A stretch of 64,000 bases of DNA from Isoetes taiwanensis (lineage: Eukaryota > Streptophyta > Lycopodiopsida > Isoetales > Isoetaceae): NCBI GenBank assembly GCA_021234155.1, contig JAJEKV010000014.1, positions 9,069,563 to 9,133,562 of the forward strand. The letters run 5' to 3'. Position 1 is the stretch's first letter. Each line of letters opens with the position of its first letter. A program made the position numbers and the translations under genes. The notes under the pieces are model-generated. The model was not told the origin of the DNA, ran no database searches, and was given only the letters and a program-made list of their open reading frames with translations. Positions 23,788-34,483 of the stretch are shown here, one piece after another.

Positions 23788-23800
23788 AAGATGGGGAGAA
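23788..23800 (+). promoter_or_regulatory. polypurine tract of the LARD-like element
   Basis: AAGATGGGGAGAA immediately precedes the 3' LTR and differs by one base from the tract at 8715. Confidence 0.85.
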
Positions 23801-25632
23801 TGTGACGTTCCATATATTTATACGTATATTTAAGTATAAATATATGACACGTCACTATGAATAATTAATGGCACATTAATTATTCATAAGCTAAGGTTAG
23901 CTATGTTAATAATTAAATTATAAAGGTGGAAACCTAACCCAAAACCCTAATTCGAATTTAGGGCTTATCCTAATGTTAAAAAGGGCTAAAATACCAAATT
24001 AGCTAATTAGTGACATGCCACCTGACCCAAATTGGTTGGGCAAGGCAGGGTTTCCATTTTGGACACCCAAATTAGGGCTTTTGTGCCCCAATTCGAATTA
24101 GGAGCAATTGGAGATGGAGGAGGAGAAGCAGCCACCAGGCGCCCTTCAGTTAGTCGAGATGGAGCGGCCCAAGACCGATTTGACGGTTAGTCAAGAGGGT
24201 TACCTCGGGTTAATTTATAGCATAGCCGGGGTATGTTCTCTCTCTCTGCTTTTCTCGTGGGTTTACCCGCTAGGGCTAACCCTTGATTGATATGGTGAGT
24301 ATTCTCATCTCTAGTCTCTGTATGTGCTTTGGTTGATGGTTTAGTAGTTCTTTGCTTAGTTAGCACTCCGGAGATGGGGGATTACGGGCGTAAGAGCATG
24401 TTAGGGCCTACATGTTTTGGAAACTATCTGGAAAATACTCTGGGTAGTCAAAGATGATGATATATTTGAGTTCTTAACATCTTCTTGACATCACAAAGTA
24501 CCTTACAACATGTATGTACTACTACTCTTGAACATAACACAATTTCTTTTAGTCAATCTTGTAGTCTAGGTACTTTAAAATACAATTATGTAGTTGCACA
24601 GAAGTACGCAGAAAAGTACCTTTTTGGTAATTTTTATGTAGGCCCTAACATGCTTTCACCCACGGGGGGTAGAGACCTCTGAGCCCATGTATTGTAGTAT
24701 GCTCCTAGATAGAGCCCCTCAGATATTCCCATTAGTTGCGGCTCAGGTAACAAGAGACCACCGAGTCGGATGCTATGGAATTGCTTAGCACCGCAGAAGG
24801 GACGCAGGGTGAAGTGGGGTGGGTCTTGCACCAACATACAAGGCTCCCGGGACTCCCAAAGGGCTAGGGCCCGATAGTCTGGTCATGTAGAGGGCCGGGT
24901 ATGGGTCCGACACTGGTGCGAGGTGTGACCCGTGATGGGGCACCCCGCACTTTGTGTAGATTTAGGGGAGTAAGGCGGCACCTAATGCTGGGGTCGCCGA
25001 TGCGCACGTATTCTCTAGCTCACCCATGGAACCGCTGCGGATCCTCGAAGGGGACGCTTCCCTCGACCGCCTCATCTGGACAGTCCTCATGAAACCCGGA
25101 GTAGGCTCGGCGGGTGATACCTTGAGTCTCAGGTTCCCGAAGGCTATAGTGATGCCATAGCATGATTCGACTCATCCGCAAAGTGTGCATGTGAGGGGCG
25201 GATGGAGTGGACAACCCTAGCCGATGTTCTATGCCGCCCAACGCCATGCCAAGAATCGGTATGATGTCGATCTCTTGAGACCTAGCCGCCACCGACCCTC
25301 ACCGAGTCCGAGCCGGGTAGAACCATGGGTCCGGGTGTTTTCTAGTATTAAATGTATCTTCTCTCGTTATTATCAGTTGATGGATGTGCCACCCTTCGTG
25401 GTGGTAGTTATGATATGATTATGTCAGATGCTAACCTTGTATTCACGCTTCCGACATAGAGCCCCATTGAAGGCGTAATGAATGACCTCTCAGGTCCTTT
25501 TCACTCGAGCATCTTTCCATAGATGGCCCGAGTTAGACGGAGGGCCCTGCTCATGGTGAGATGGTTGCCATGGGAGGGGAAAGTCCCCGTATGTATACGC
25601 CCAAGCGTCGTATATGTTCTGGGAGCGTCATA
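23801..25632 (+). mobile_element. 3' LTR of the LARD-like element
   Basis: It starts TGTGACGTTCC and ends gcgtcata, with TA in place of CA. It aligns closely with the 5' LTR but contains a 273-bp inserted TIR element at 24389 and keeps the roughly 330 bp that the 5' LTR has lost (about 25060-25390). The inner hairpin here has 13-bp perfect arms, CATATATTTATAC and its complement. Confidence 0.9.
24389..24661. mobile_element. 273-bp MITE inside the 3' LTR
   Basis: Perfect 18-bp inverted repeats, GCATGTTAGGGCCTACAT (24396-24413) and its complement (24636-24653), lie within a few bases of the ends. The insertion is absent from the 5' LTR at the matching place (16435). The flanks suggest a 5-bp duplication ACGGG (24384-24388, 24662-24666). 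It has no coding capacity. The superfamily cannot be fixed from the tips seen. Confidence 0.85.
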
Positions 25633-26045
25633 ACAAATACAAGCAAGATTTTAGACAAAAAAAAGTAAAAGGCAAAGATCTACAATAGGAGATAACCAAG
25701 ACAATTTGAAAACACACGACAGGACAATTAACATAATTTTAGAGACAGATCTTCGTTAAGAAAAAGCAGACTGTCCAAAGCTTCTTGCAAAAGAAAAGCG
25801 AAACGATCAAGATAATCGAGAGGAGTGAAATTATTAATGGAAAACATAATTTAGAGCAAAAGTCTTGTCTTATTGGACCCTTAGTCCAAGTGTTTCAAAT
25901 AGAGAAACCCTTGCCTGAACCCAGCACCAAGTCGAACAAGCAAGTTTCAATTCACCGACGGAGTTCAGAAGGAAAAGCAGAAGTTGCAAATTGCTTATTC
26001 GAAGTAGTTAAAGTCTTGGTTGAGTTTAATAACTTAAGGTTGTAA
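25633..26045 (+). pseudogene. retrotransposon gag, second part
   Basis: The frame resumes from the target duplication as DKYKQDFRQKKVKGKDLQ. After stops it continues with the 86-residue frame at 25785, which holds IEKPLPEPSTKSNKQVS and ends in LFEVVKVLVEFNNLRL. Joined to the part ending at 15859 it gives PPQDKYKQDF without interruption. No zinc knuckle is visible. Confidence 0.6.
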
Positions 26046-26369
26046 CTCTTTACAAAAGGTCGGTGAATTTCATAGGTATAGGCTTGTTCACAGTACATCT
26101 TAGGACAACAGTTGGCAATCCCCCAGTTGGCCCATGAAGATCACATGGGCAATCCCCTAGTTGACCATGAAGATCACATGTGGGTTTGGGTTGGCAGTCG
26201 AAGGTTTAAGGCCTCTATATCTATTAACAGACCATATAAATACATCACTATTCCTTTAGGCCAGGGATTCATCTATTGTAAAATATGATAAGATAAAAAT
26301 ATTTACAACCTCATAAAGACCTTGCGGTCTAGGAGATGGAAAAAGTTATAAAAGTCTAATATGGACGCC
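26046..26369. other. possible flanking LTR sequence, no gene
   Basis: A unit around aatccccyagttg and gaagatcacatg occurs twice (26116-26178). A TATA-like ccatataaatac follows at 26221. Both would fit part of an LTR of the gag-bearing element, but no ends were recognised. Confidence 0.35.
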
Positions 26370-26379
26370 TTAAGTGCCT

Positions 26380-26964
26380 AGGTTATAACTCAAATGAGCC
26401 TCTCTTACTGGCCACAAATCTCTAGCTGAAGCTGCCAATTTTATTGAAGGCATTTGTAAAAACATATAAACATTAGTTAAGTGTTCTACTTTGATCTCGT
26501 TATTTTCTAATGATTTCGTAAGTTGGGCATGTAATAAAAAAGTATTCCTCATCCTCTACTTCCCCTAACCCGCAGACCTTGCATGTTCTTTCTGATTGTT
26601 GAATTCCGTACCATCTTCCTTGCTCAATTTGTAAGTGATGGGAACTAACCCTCATCCTACAAATCTTATGTCTGGATGCAACTAATAAGTTATCCAAAAG
26701 ATACTGTTGTGGAGTGTATATGACCATAGGATTAACGTCTTTTCTATAGTAGTCCATCTTTCCTTGAGCATTTGCCCACAACTTGCTAATCATCTTATCT
26801 ATAACCAGCTCACGGATAGCCAAGGCATTTGTGGATAGATCATCCAAGGTAACCCCCCATATGTTTGCCCATTTCTTATCATCATGGAACCAATCAGTTT
26901 GTTGGGACTTGCAGTGCAACAAAAGAATAGAATAGAATATGATTTTAGCATGACTACACACCAT
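26380..26964 (-). pseudogene. LINE ORF2 C-terminus with zf-RVT motif
   Basis: The frame has QYLLDNLLVASRHKICRMR, IEQGRWYGIQ and CKVCGLGEVEDEEYFFITCP. The pattern 'R.l.klR......iE.GRw......R.C..C....vEdE.hfl..CP.Y' is the zinc-binding end of LINE polyproteins. The Tyr-Phe-Phe replaces the usual His. After CPTYEIIRK the rest continues in a second frame (26552-26370). Confidence 0.8.
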
Positions 26965-26984
26965 ACTACATTGCTTGGTTGGGC

Positions 26985-27112
26985 CCTATCCTCAACCACT
27001 TTACATTGCATCTGTGGGATTTGATGCCCAACAATTCAGAGTGCGATTCTGGGCGGTCTCAAACTCGAAACCTTTAGTTGCTAGAACTAGTATATTACCA
27101 CTAGACCAAACA
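26985..27112 (-). mobile_element. tRNA-derived SINE fragment
   Basis: On the minus strand an A-box region TTGGTCTAGTGGTAATA (about 27109-27093) is followed some 40 bases on by a B-box-like GGTTTCGAGTTTGAGACC. Next comes a body with CGCCCAGAATCGCACTC. The layout and text strongly recall the plant Au-type SINE group (ggttcga.tcccgcccag...gcactc). The 3' end is not clear. Confidence 0.6.
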
Positions 27113-28495
27113 CCCAAACGCATGGTGGTTATGGATGGCTCAGCATTTGAAGGCGCATATCTAGTACCTCAAATATGTATAATGTCAAGTCATGCACAAA
27201 TTGTGCTCTAAGAAGTTATGGAAGCGTGGAAGGTAATACTATGTTAAATAATGATTCCTGATCATCACAAAGAAGGACATCTCAGAAGTGTATAGTTTTT
27301 ATCTTCAATAACATATAACTGGCAATATGCATAGTCTCGGCTCGGATGGCAATTATGGCCGCTCCCACTTGCCTGTTTCAATTCATAGGTTGTGAATTGA
27401 TGCAACAGCTACAAGTTTTTTTCTTGACAAAGACGCAAGCAAATAAACTTGTAGTCCTTTGCCAAAATGGAGTCTACATGTGCATGATATTGACCAGTTT
27501 TAACTTGTGCCAAGGCATGCACATCCCATATATTTTGAAAAAGACGAGCATCTAAATAGTATTCCAAAAGCTTAGGACCAGAACTTGCAAAGACCATGCA
27601 TTGTTCCTGTTGCACGGACCAATGAGAAAACCATGTACTACAATACTCTTTACAATACCTTTTTCAAATGCCGAGGTGATTCAACAATGGCAAACGCTAT
27701 AAGATGATATCTATCATCATCCATGTCATGCACCTATTTAATATAGTAAATAGGGCACTTCATGGTAGAAAGTTGAAGAGCAAATCTGTCTCTTGTAAAA
27801 GGATAGTAATATGGCACCGTAAAGGAAATGTAATAAATTATGCTTTATATAGGGAGGGTTAGAACATAAAATATGGTATAAACAGATAAATACAACTTTA
27901 ATGTACATTTATTAAGTGGCTTTAAGGAATAGAATAGAATATAATATAATACATTTACATTCGTTAGACATGATGCCATGGGACTGATATAACATTTGCG
28001 AATCCCCCCTTACGAGTTGCTACCAACATAAAATGCTCAAATAAGATAACCAGCATCTAGGCTTAGCTTATTCATTTGTCCCCGCGTACTACTTATATTT
28101 GGCTTCATGACCATGCAAGTACGCATCTCTATCATCAGCTTTGAAACTGGACTTTGTGAGTTTCCTTTTTTCCAGACTTTTAATGTGGTAAATGATGAAC
28201 CCTTTATGCACCCTCCGATGCATGATCGACATTTCCTTCATGGCTTTTACCATGTCTATTAGCATCTTGCCATGTGTCACCAGCTTTGGGATTGGGAGGT
28301 CCCAGATAATCTTCTCACATTTGTTCCTTATGTCTGCATATATTGGGAATTATCTGATCATGTAATTTTCATCTTTTACTTTTTCCATGTCTCATATTCT
28401 GCAAAAGCGATATTCCATTCTACTTGCTTCCACCTGTCTTTTTCTATTCATAGGTCATGTCTGCCCCATAGGCCGATTGGCCTCCGCGGACGATA
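27113..28495. other. no gene recognised, inside the LINE span
   Basis: Short frames only. The region separates the LINE RT from its C-terminal domain and is longer than expected, so insertion of unrelated sequence is likely. Confidence 0.4.
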
Positions 28496-28499
28496 AAAG

Positions 28500-28526
28500 A
28501 ACCTTCCTTCCTTCCTTCCTTCCATT
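28500..28526. repeat. (CTTC)n microsatellite
   Basis: About six copies of CTTC in a row, with no neighbouring feature. Confidence 0.9.
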
Positions 28527-28959
28527 ATGTTCATGTTTGTATATAACTCATTGCTGACCTATTGTTCTAGTTGAAGACCTGAAACCATTATAAGTCATGT
28601 ATTCTTTACTAACCAAGCTTTTATAGTCATCGGCGTATTCGATTTCATTTCTTTGATTATATCACTCATATCCAACCCCAAATTCCTTTGTCCACTGTGC
28701 TATGTCATATGGAGCTATCCATATGATGTGAGTAGATGTTGCTTGGTTGCTTGGTTGGTAAGACCCTGCCCTTCACGCTTTTGTTCCATACACTACCAAA
28801 GTATTGAATACAGTTACAATGTTGATTTCCCAAAATTCGGTTATGTTCCTGTTGCAAAAGTTATGAATGATGTAATAGTTTTTTATAGTTGCCTGAAATA
28901 TGATGCCAGCCAGATCTGGATGTGTCAAACCCATGTACTTATATCCTGTACTTAAATCT

Positions 28960-29400
28960 TTTGTGTCGTGAATTTGTATTCAAATATGTCACTACCTTTG
29001 CTTTTAGTCTTCTGTACTAACACTCCTACTTAGTTATGCATTCGTCTTATTTTAGTGCTCATTAATATTAAGTCATCTGCATAGAGTATTATTGAAACTT
29101 TTGTATCCCCCAATAAGGGTGTATCTATGCCCCCCTGTTTTTTTCTGTATGCACTCCTAGAGAGCATCTACGTATATCCCAAATAGGTTTGGCAATAGTA
29201 GACAACCATGTTTTACCCGTTTGTCACAGTTAATTTCTCTACCATTTTTCCTCCACTTATGCGTTGGTACAATTGTGCAATTAATTGGACCGACCCCTTG
29301 GTGCTTTTAACTCTGCAACCTCTATAGTAGCTTTCCCTTGGCACTATATCGAATGGTTTTTTAAAGTCCACAAAGCAACATATAACCTTTTTCGCTATGA
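28960..29400 (-). pseudogene. LINE reverse transcriptase fragment
   Basis: On the minus strand VICCFVDFKKPFDIVPRES (about 29381-29326) is RT motif A with its catalytic Asp. KHGCLLLPNLFGIYVDAL (about 29210-29157) is the 'G..QGcpLSp.LF.iy.d.L' block. TKVSIILYADDLILMSTKIR, with YADD at 29069-29083, is motif C. At least two frameshifts and one stop separate them. Confidence 0.85.
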
Positions 29401-30036
29401 CTCTTTGCCTTTTGTATTATGATCCTCAATGTGACTAAGTGACCTGTGGTAAGTGATACGGCCTGAAACCTGCCTGTCCTTGTGCTTTTAGTTGTTCCTT
29501 TTTTGCCCAATAATTAAGTTTGTCATCTACTACCTAACCAAACTATTTTACAAATATTGTGCTCTCCATTATGTTATGCAATTACATGGTTCACTTTTTC
29601 TTGCCTCGCTTTGTAGGGATGTGATCCTATTGTATTGCCAGTTCTTAGGCGCATCTGTATGCACGATCTTGTTGAATGTGTTTATCATTACCTCCCATAT
29701 TTCTCAACATTCTAGACGATAGTTCGTAAAGGTCTAGTGCTTTGTTGTTTGCTAACCTTCCCATTGCACCCATTATTTCCTGATGGGTGAAGCATGGCTT
29801 GTGATTTTCTTTTTGTATTATTATTGGGGTGGCGCTATTATTATATAATATTTTCAGGCATCCGACACTGTCTATCCCTTATTTATCTTCTCCCCGATAC
29901 AATTTCTTTCCTTTTTCTTCTTCTTATTCTTTCCTTTATTCCTGCCGAAATGTTTCTCGCCTTCTTTTTTATTGGTGACTAAATTGCACTGGTGTTGACT
30001 TAGGTTCTTGCCTCTACATGTGTACATGGCTGAAGT

Positions 30037-30478
30037 GGGTCCTTCCTCCACCAACTTTACAAACTTGTGACCTTGGATGTGGCGGTTTAAGGTCTTACCA
30101 TGAACTCGTCTAGGTGCGTTATAAAGTGTCCCATAGGCTATGGCTTCTCGTGGGCATTAATATTCCGCCACCACTAGCACCCTCGTCAGTGTCGTCGTCA
30201 ATTTCTATGCTTTAGAAGTTCCTCCTTGTATATTCTCTCCTTCTCATGGGTCCTTCCTCCACCAACTTTACAAACTCGTGACCTTGGATATGGCAGTTTA
30301 AGGTCTTATCACGAACTCGTCTAGGTGCATTGTAAAGTGTCCCATAGGCTATGCTTCTCGTGGGCATTAATATTCCACATGAACCCTAAACCCCACCACC
30401 ACCAGCACCCTCATCAGTGTCGTCGTCAATTTCTATGTTTTAGAAGTTCCCCCTTGTATTTTTCTCTCCTTCTCATGT
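30037..30478. repeat. about 210-bp direct tandem duplication
   Basis: The unit from gggtccttcctccaccaact to ctctccttctcat is present at 30037 and again at 30248. The two are around 90 percent alike, and the second has a short insert rich in accccaccacc. It lies between the LINE endonuclease and RT. Confidence 0.85.
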
Positions 30479-30679
30479 GCCTTGTTTTCTTCTTTGTTCC
30501 CTACACTCTTGATTGCACCAATGCGATGTTATGGAGGCTATTTCTCTTCTTTCCTTGTTTTGTTTTTCAAATTCCATGGTTGTTGCCTATATTAAAATCT
30601 CGTTAATTTTATTTCCATTTTCTTTCAGGTCTTGTTTCGCCCAGTCCCATCCCTATATATCCTTTCTTATTCTACCTAA

Positions 30680-31125
30680 GATTGAAATTTCACATGTAAC
30701 TTCTTTTCCTCCTCTACATGTTTGGTTTGGTGACTATAGCGCATGTGCTTCACCTTCACCTGTGTCGGTCTATGGCTCTTTCTAGTATACGTGAACCAAT
30801 GTCTCAGTTCTAATATGGATATGTTTTCTACGGCCTCTTCATTTGCTATTACATAATCTATTATGTTTTTCCCATGTATATTTTGTCTAGTGAAGACCCC
30901 GGAGCCTTCCAACTCCAAACGCCATTAAATATGATTATTCCAGTTGTCTTGCATACCTCCATCACCATCTCCCCTTGCGCATTGATCTCTGCTTCATCTA
31001 CGACATCTCTCTGCCATTCTATGATTCTCACAATATGTTCCAATTGTCCCCCCATACCAAGTTCCCATTATTTGTGATTGTGCTTGGCAGGCCCGGGCTT
31101 TCAGGTCTCCAAATAATATCAAAAG
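30680..31125 (-). pseudogene. LINE endonuclease fragment
   Basis: On the minus strand ILFGDLKARACQAQSQIMG (near 31120) matches the GDfNAR motif of exonuclease-endonuclease-phosphatase domains. TGIIIFNGVWSWKAPGS then FTRQNIHGKNIIDYVIANEE match 'l.NG...w...fT......S.iDYv'. One frameshift separates the two halves. The endonuclease would nick target DNA to start target-primed reverse transcription. Confidence 0.8.
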
Positions 31126-31440
31126 GCCCTTTTTTTTGAAGAACTGTGTCATCAATATATTAAAAGAATGGTAATGTTATAAAGCAAGTGAGGAGGAAGG
31201 AGAACTGCCCCCAAGAGACAGCGATACCTCGACACTCCACAACAAACTCACAGAAAAACTGCAACTCTACTGCTGTACAAACCGACCATCAAAAGCCCTT
31301 TGCCTTTCCATTCATGATAATTTCTCCGAGGGTTAACATTCTATTCTAATATAAAAAATTGGATAGTATGTGATTATCAGATAGAGATCCCTCTGCATAC
31401 TTAATGGAATATTAATAAACATGGATCTTTTATTGATATC
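31126..31440. other. no gene recognised
   Basis: Low-complexity boundary between the minus-strand and plus-strand LINEs. No motif was assigned. Confidence 0.5.
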
Positions 31441-32400
31441 ATGTTGCACGCTCAGGTGATGTGCCATTTCACTGGCCCATTTTTAGACTTGAAGCACATG
31501 GGGTCGTGGTTTTCTGAACATCTTCGTAAGTTGAGTCTTCCATCTTATCAGTCCATCAAGCTCATAGCAAAAGATCAACGATGGTTTCTTCTCATGTTCG
31601 GTTTGCTTGAGATAGCCACCCATCTCATTGAACGTGGCGTTGACCCTCTGTGGAGGCATTTTCTTTTGTATCAGCAATATATTCATGGTTCTTTTCCAGG
31701 CAAACCAAATGCTCTCCATGCTCCATTTTGAATTGCCATTGAGAACTTCCTTCCAGAAATGCAGGATTCAGAGTTTATTACAGCCGTTGGAAATAAGATA
31801 GGGTTGCATCTTTAGAACTCTATCACGAATGGCCTGACCAAGATTTGTGTTGCAAGACCCATTCATCATGATTCGCCTTAGACAATTATTGTCCAAAGTG
31901 GTACCATATTCTTTCCTGTCAAACTGTGATTACTCAGTGGTCCTTATCTTGCTCTTATGTTCCTTGAGGCACTTGCTTTTCTCCAGTATCATAGACCTCT
32001 CGCACCCCACCATTTGGCTCCTGCCTTTGTTGCTCCTCGTCTTGTTGCTGCCATCCTAGTGCCTTGGATGTTTCCTAGCCATTTGCAGACACTTCCACTA
32101 CTGGCCCAGATGCAAATTTCTCATTGCCTGTTCCTGACCAGCGTATGCAAAAGTTGGAGGAGATTCAAAGGACGCAAGAGCAAGCAGAGGCGAGGCATAA
32201 TCAATACATGGATATTGATCGTCGAGGTGTCCACCCTCCGCCTAAACACCCATCTACTTTTTTCCAGCCTCGAAAGATAGCAAAAGGCCATAATTCTGCA
32301 GTGTTCCAGCATCTACTGCAACATGAGTCGCAGGCCACTTCTCCTCCCATTAGTCCCCACCATGGTCATTTCTCAACACTTCAGTAGGCTAATATAGTTG
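31441..32400 (+). pseudogene. LINE ORF1-like protein (DUF4283 type)
   Basis: The first frame has MGSWFSEHLRKLSLPSYQS, IKLIAKDQRWFLLMFGLLE and LWRHFLLYQQYIHG. After a stop it continues AIENFLPEMQDSEFITAVGN and LTKICVARP. This follows the DUF4283 pattern of plant L1 ORF1 proteins: a strand pattern, then 'W......LP......l..ig..iG', then 'cv.rd'. Such proteins bind the LINE RNA. Downstream frames are rich in Leu and Pro and show no zinc knuckle. An endonuclease in the same orientation follows. Confidence 0.5.
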
Positions 32401-32504
32401 AAGAGGCTACTACACTATGTTAGGTTGAGAATATTCACATTGCCATTCTAGAGGCACTAGTGAGATCCCCCCTCCAACCCCTTCAGAACTTTAATGCAGT
32501 TAGT

Positions 32505-32853
32505 TTCACGGAATGTTTAGGGGGTGGCCTCTTCTCCCCTTCAGAGGAGCCGGATATCGTTTTATATGTTTGAGTTGAATGTTCAATTTGTATGTCTGCA
32601 AGAATACAAATGTCACAAGGGGGATACGACAAATCTTGCGGATATGATCGGCCAACGTTTCAATGTGTTGGTGGAAGCAATTGGTTTAGCTAGTGCAGGG
32701 TTATAATAGCTTGGCAACCTTCATTATCAGTCACTTTCATTGAGGTGGATCGCTTTGGCCTCTAGGTTTTTCTCGTGTGACAGGATCATGAAGCCCTGTA
32801 TGGTCGTCTGAATATTTATGCTCATACCAGGCCTCCTCAAAGAGCTTCATTAT
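32505..32853 (+). pseudogene. LINE endonuclease, N-terminal piece
   Basis: After a tcacggaatgttta stretch the frame reads ASSPLQRSRISFYM and VQFVCLQEYKCHKGDT. These match 'RG......rr..l...l....diiclQEtK' at the start of plant L1 endonucleases, with the Gln-Glu metal-binding pair. The sequence is cut at 32853 by an LTR, and the remaining endonuclease is not found. Confidence 0.7.
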
Positions 32854-33475
32854 TGTGACATTTCAACGTAATATATGGTAGAAATATGTATATTATACTA
32901 CCACGTCACTAGTACATGTCGACTACGACAACATGTACATGACGACCATAAAGGGTTGTACCATGGAGCACATCTATTAGGACCTATTATATTGCAAATG
33001 TTATGCAACATGTGAATATATTCTATATTGACACATGGCAATACCCCATATGAGCCATATGGCCCATTAGATCATAACCCTAAAACGTGGGCATAAAGAG
33101 GCAAGAACCCTAAAAGTGCCCCATGTTTGGATTCCAGCCTCAGGAGCATGCATTGCTCAAGCACCTGACTCATTCTAGCCTCCCAGCAGCAGTGAAGCTC
33201 CCGTTCTGAAGCGGATCGTCAAGACTCCAACATCTCAGCCCATTCTGGCAGCATGGACGCATTTCGAGGACGAGAAGCAAGCCGAGGATCGGGTTAGTGG
33301 ATTGTCTGATAGGTAATCCATGCTTCCCGATGGCCATTAGGCCAAACTTGCATCTATTCTTAGCTGTAGATGACCTCTAAAGCCTAAGAACCTTAGCCAC
33401 TAACGAATGAACCTAACCATCTATGTTTAGAGTAGATAGTTTAGATCTTTACATGAAGTTTGCAATCAATATGCT
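32854..33475 (+). mobile_element. diverged LTR of the gypsy family, truncated or solo
   Basis: It starts TGTGACATTTCA. GTGAC (32855-32859) pairs with GTCAC (32905-32909), and TAATATA/TATATTA lies inside, the same structure as in the other LTRs. The part at 33213-33352 (aagactccaacatctcagcc, cagcatggacgcat) matches the interior of the minus-strand LTR near 38000-38060. The 3' end is not recognisable; about 33475 is a guess. It sits within the plus-strand LINE. Confidence 0.6.
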
Positions 33476-33599
33476 TCAAGGTTCACTTCGCTAGCTCCGA
33501 AACTTCTCTCTTTGGCTTTCGGTGTGTTGATGGGTTGGCAAAAGTATACAGCCTTATGGACATTAGACACTCTGATATCGACATGCCTTCGTGAGTATT

Positions 33600-33905
33600 C
33601 GTGAAAGCTTCTTGCTCATGGGCAAGCCACAAAGCTACTTGGAATTCCTATTGGCATTCATGTTGGTGCAGGAGCAGCATGGGCAAAAATTATTAAGGGT
33701 TTGGAGAAACACCTATTCTGACGATCAATTGCAAAGTTATCCTTCGCTGGTCGCATTATAGTTGCTAAATCAATGTTCAATAGTACCATATGTATATGGC
33801 TTCCTTGTTGCTAGCCCCACAGGTTAAAATACGAGAGCTGATTGCAATAGTCTGAAATTTCATATGGGCTGGCACAAAGGAGGGTGCAGTGGTTAAAGTT
33901 GCCTG
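33600..33905 (+). pseudogene. LINE RT, C-terminal part
   Basis: The frame gives KLLGIPIGIHVGAGAAWAKI, then IKGLEKHLF and SIAKLSFAGRIIVAKSMFN. This matches 'kYLG.plg.........w..i..k...kl..W....LSfaGR..lik.vl' of L1-type RTs downstream of YADD. It fits the plus-strand LINE at 31441-32853, with most of the RT missing. Confidence 0.75.
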
Positions 33906-33908
33906 GTC

Positions 33909-34058
33909 TAAATGCATCCGAAGTGTATCGTCAAGACTCCAACATCTCAACCCATTCTGAAAGCATGGACGCATTCTGATGGCGAGGAGCGAGCCAAGGA
34001 TCGGGTTACTGGACTGCCTAACGATAGGCAATGCATGCTTCTTGATGGGCATTAGGCC
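33909..34058 (+). repeat. second copy of an LTR internal segment
   Basis: The text from aagtgtatcgtcaagactcc to gatgggcattaggcc repeats 33213-33352 in the same orientation. It abuts the start of the inverted-repeat arm at 34061, and may be the end of a second LTR of the element that owns that arm. Confidence 0.7.
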
Positions 34059-34318
34059 AGGCCTAGGTGATGGGGTTGTCAAGTACTCCTAGCAGTAATC
34101 AGAAGAGAAGAAGTCGATCATATCTCTGACATGTAGGACCTTAATGCCCAAGATAGAAGAATTCAACACCTTAATGACAAGGATAGCAATCAAAGGAACT
34201 TCGACAAAAAAAAAAGTCAAAACAATAGCCAGGCTATTCAAGAACAAAAGTAGATCTATGGAAGAAACTTTTTCAACTCAAGGGCCAAGCTACGCCGACA
34301 TAAGGATCTATCATCCCC

Positions 34319-34390
34319 AGGCACAAGCTCGGGGGAGTGGCTCAGAGGATTTGCAGAGATGAACACAGAGGCAAAGGTGTTAGTCATCAT
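34319..34390 (+). repeat. direct repeat, copy 1 (gag-like text)
   Basis: The sequence gcacaagctcgggggagtgg to ggtgttagtcatcat recurs at 34858-34930 with two or three differences. The second copy lies between the inverted LTR-like arms, so this stretch was duplicated during or after that insertion. Confidence 0.8.
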
Positions 34391-34483
34391 ATAACATCGA
34401 ATTGGCTAATACAAATTCTCAAAACGTGCTAAAGGCCTAACACAGGATTATTTTAACAAGATCAACTCATGCTCTAATACCAA

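Larger units (their letters stand above)
15860..25632 (+). mobile_element. complete non-coding LTR retrotransposon (LARD-like), 9.77 kb
   Basis: The element has two LTRs (15860-17147 and 23801-25632), a primer site after the first and a polypurine tract before the second. It is flanked by the 5-bp duplication ACAAA (15855-15859 and 25633-25637). Joining the flanks restores one open gag frame in the host element, which proves the boundaries. The 6.65-kb interior holds no recognisable gag or pol. This fits a large retrotransposon derivative that depends on an autonomous relative. The chromoviruses in this window share LTR segments with it and are candidates for that partner. Confidence 0.9.
26370..31125 (-). 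mobile_element. decayed LINE (non-LTR retrotransposon)
   Basis: Read on the minus strand, an endonuclease (31125-30680), reverse transcriptase (about 29400-28960) and a C-terminal zinc-knuckle domain (26964-26380) occur in LINE order. They are spaced by anonymous, duplicated and SINE-containing sequence. All domains are shifted or interrupted. No 5' end, poly(A) tail or target duplication was found. Confidence 0.8.
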
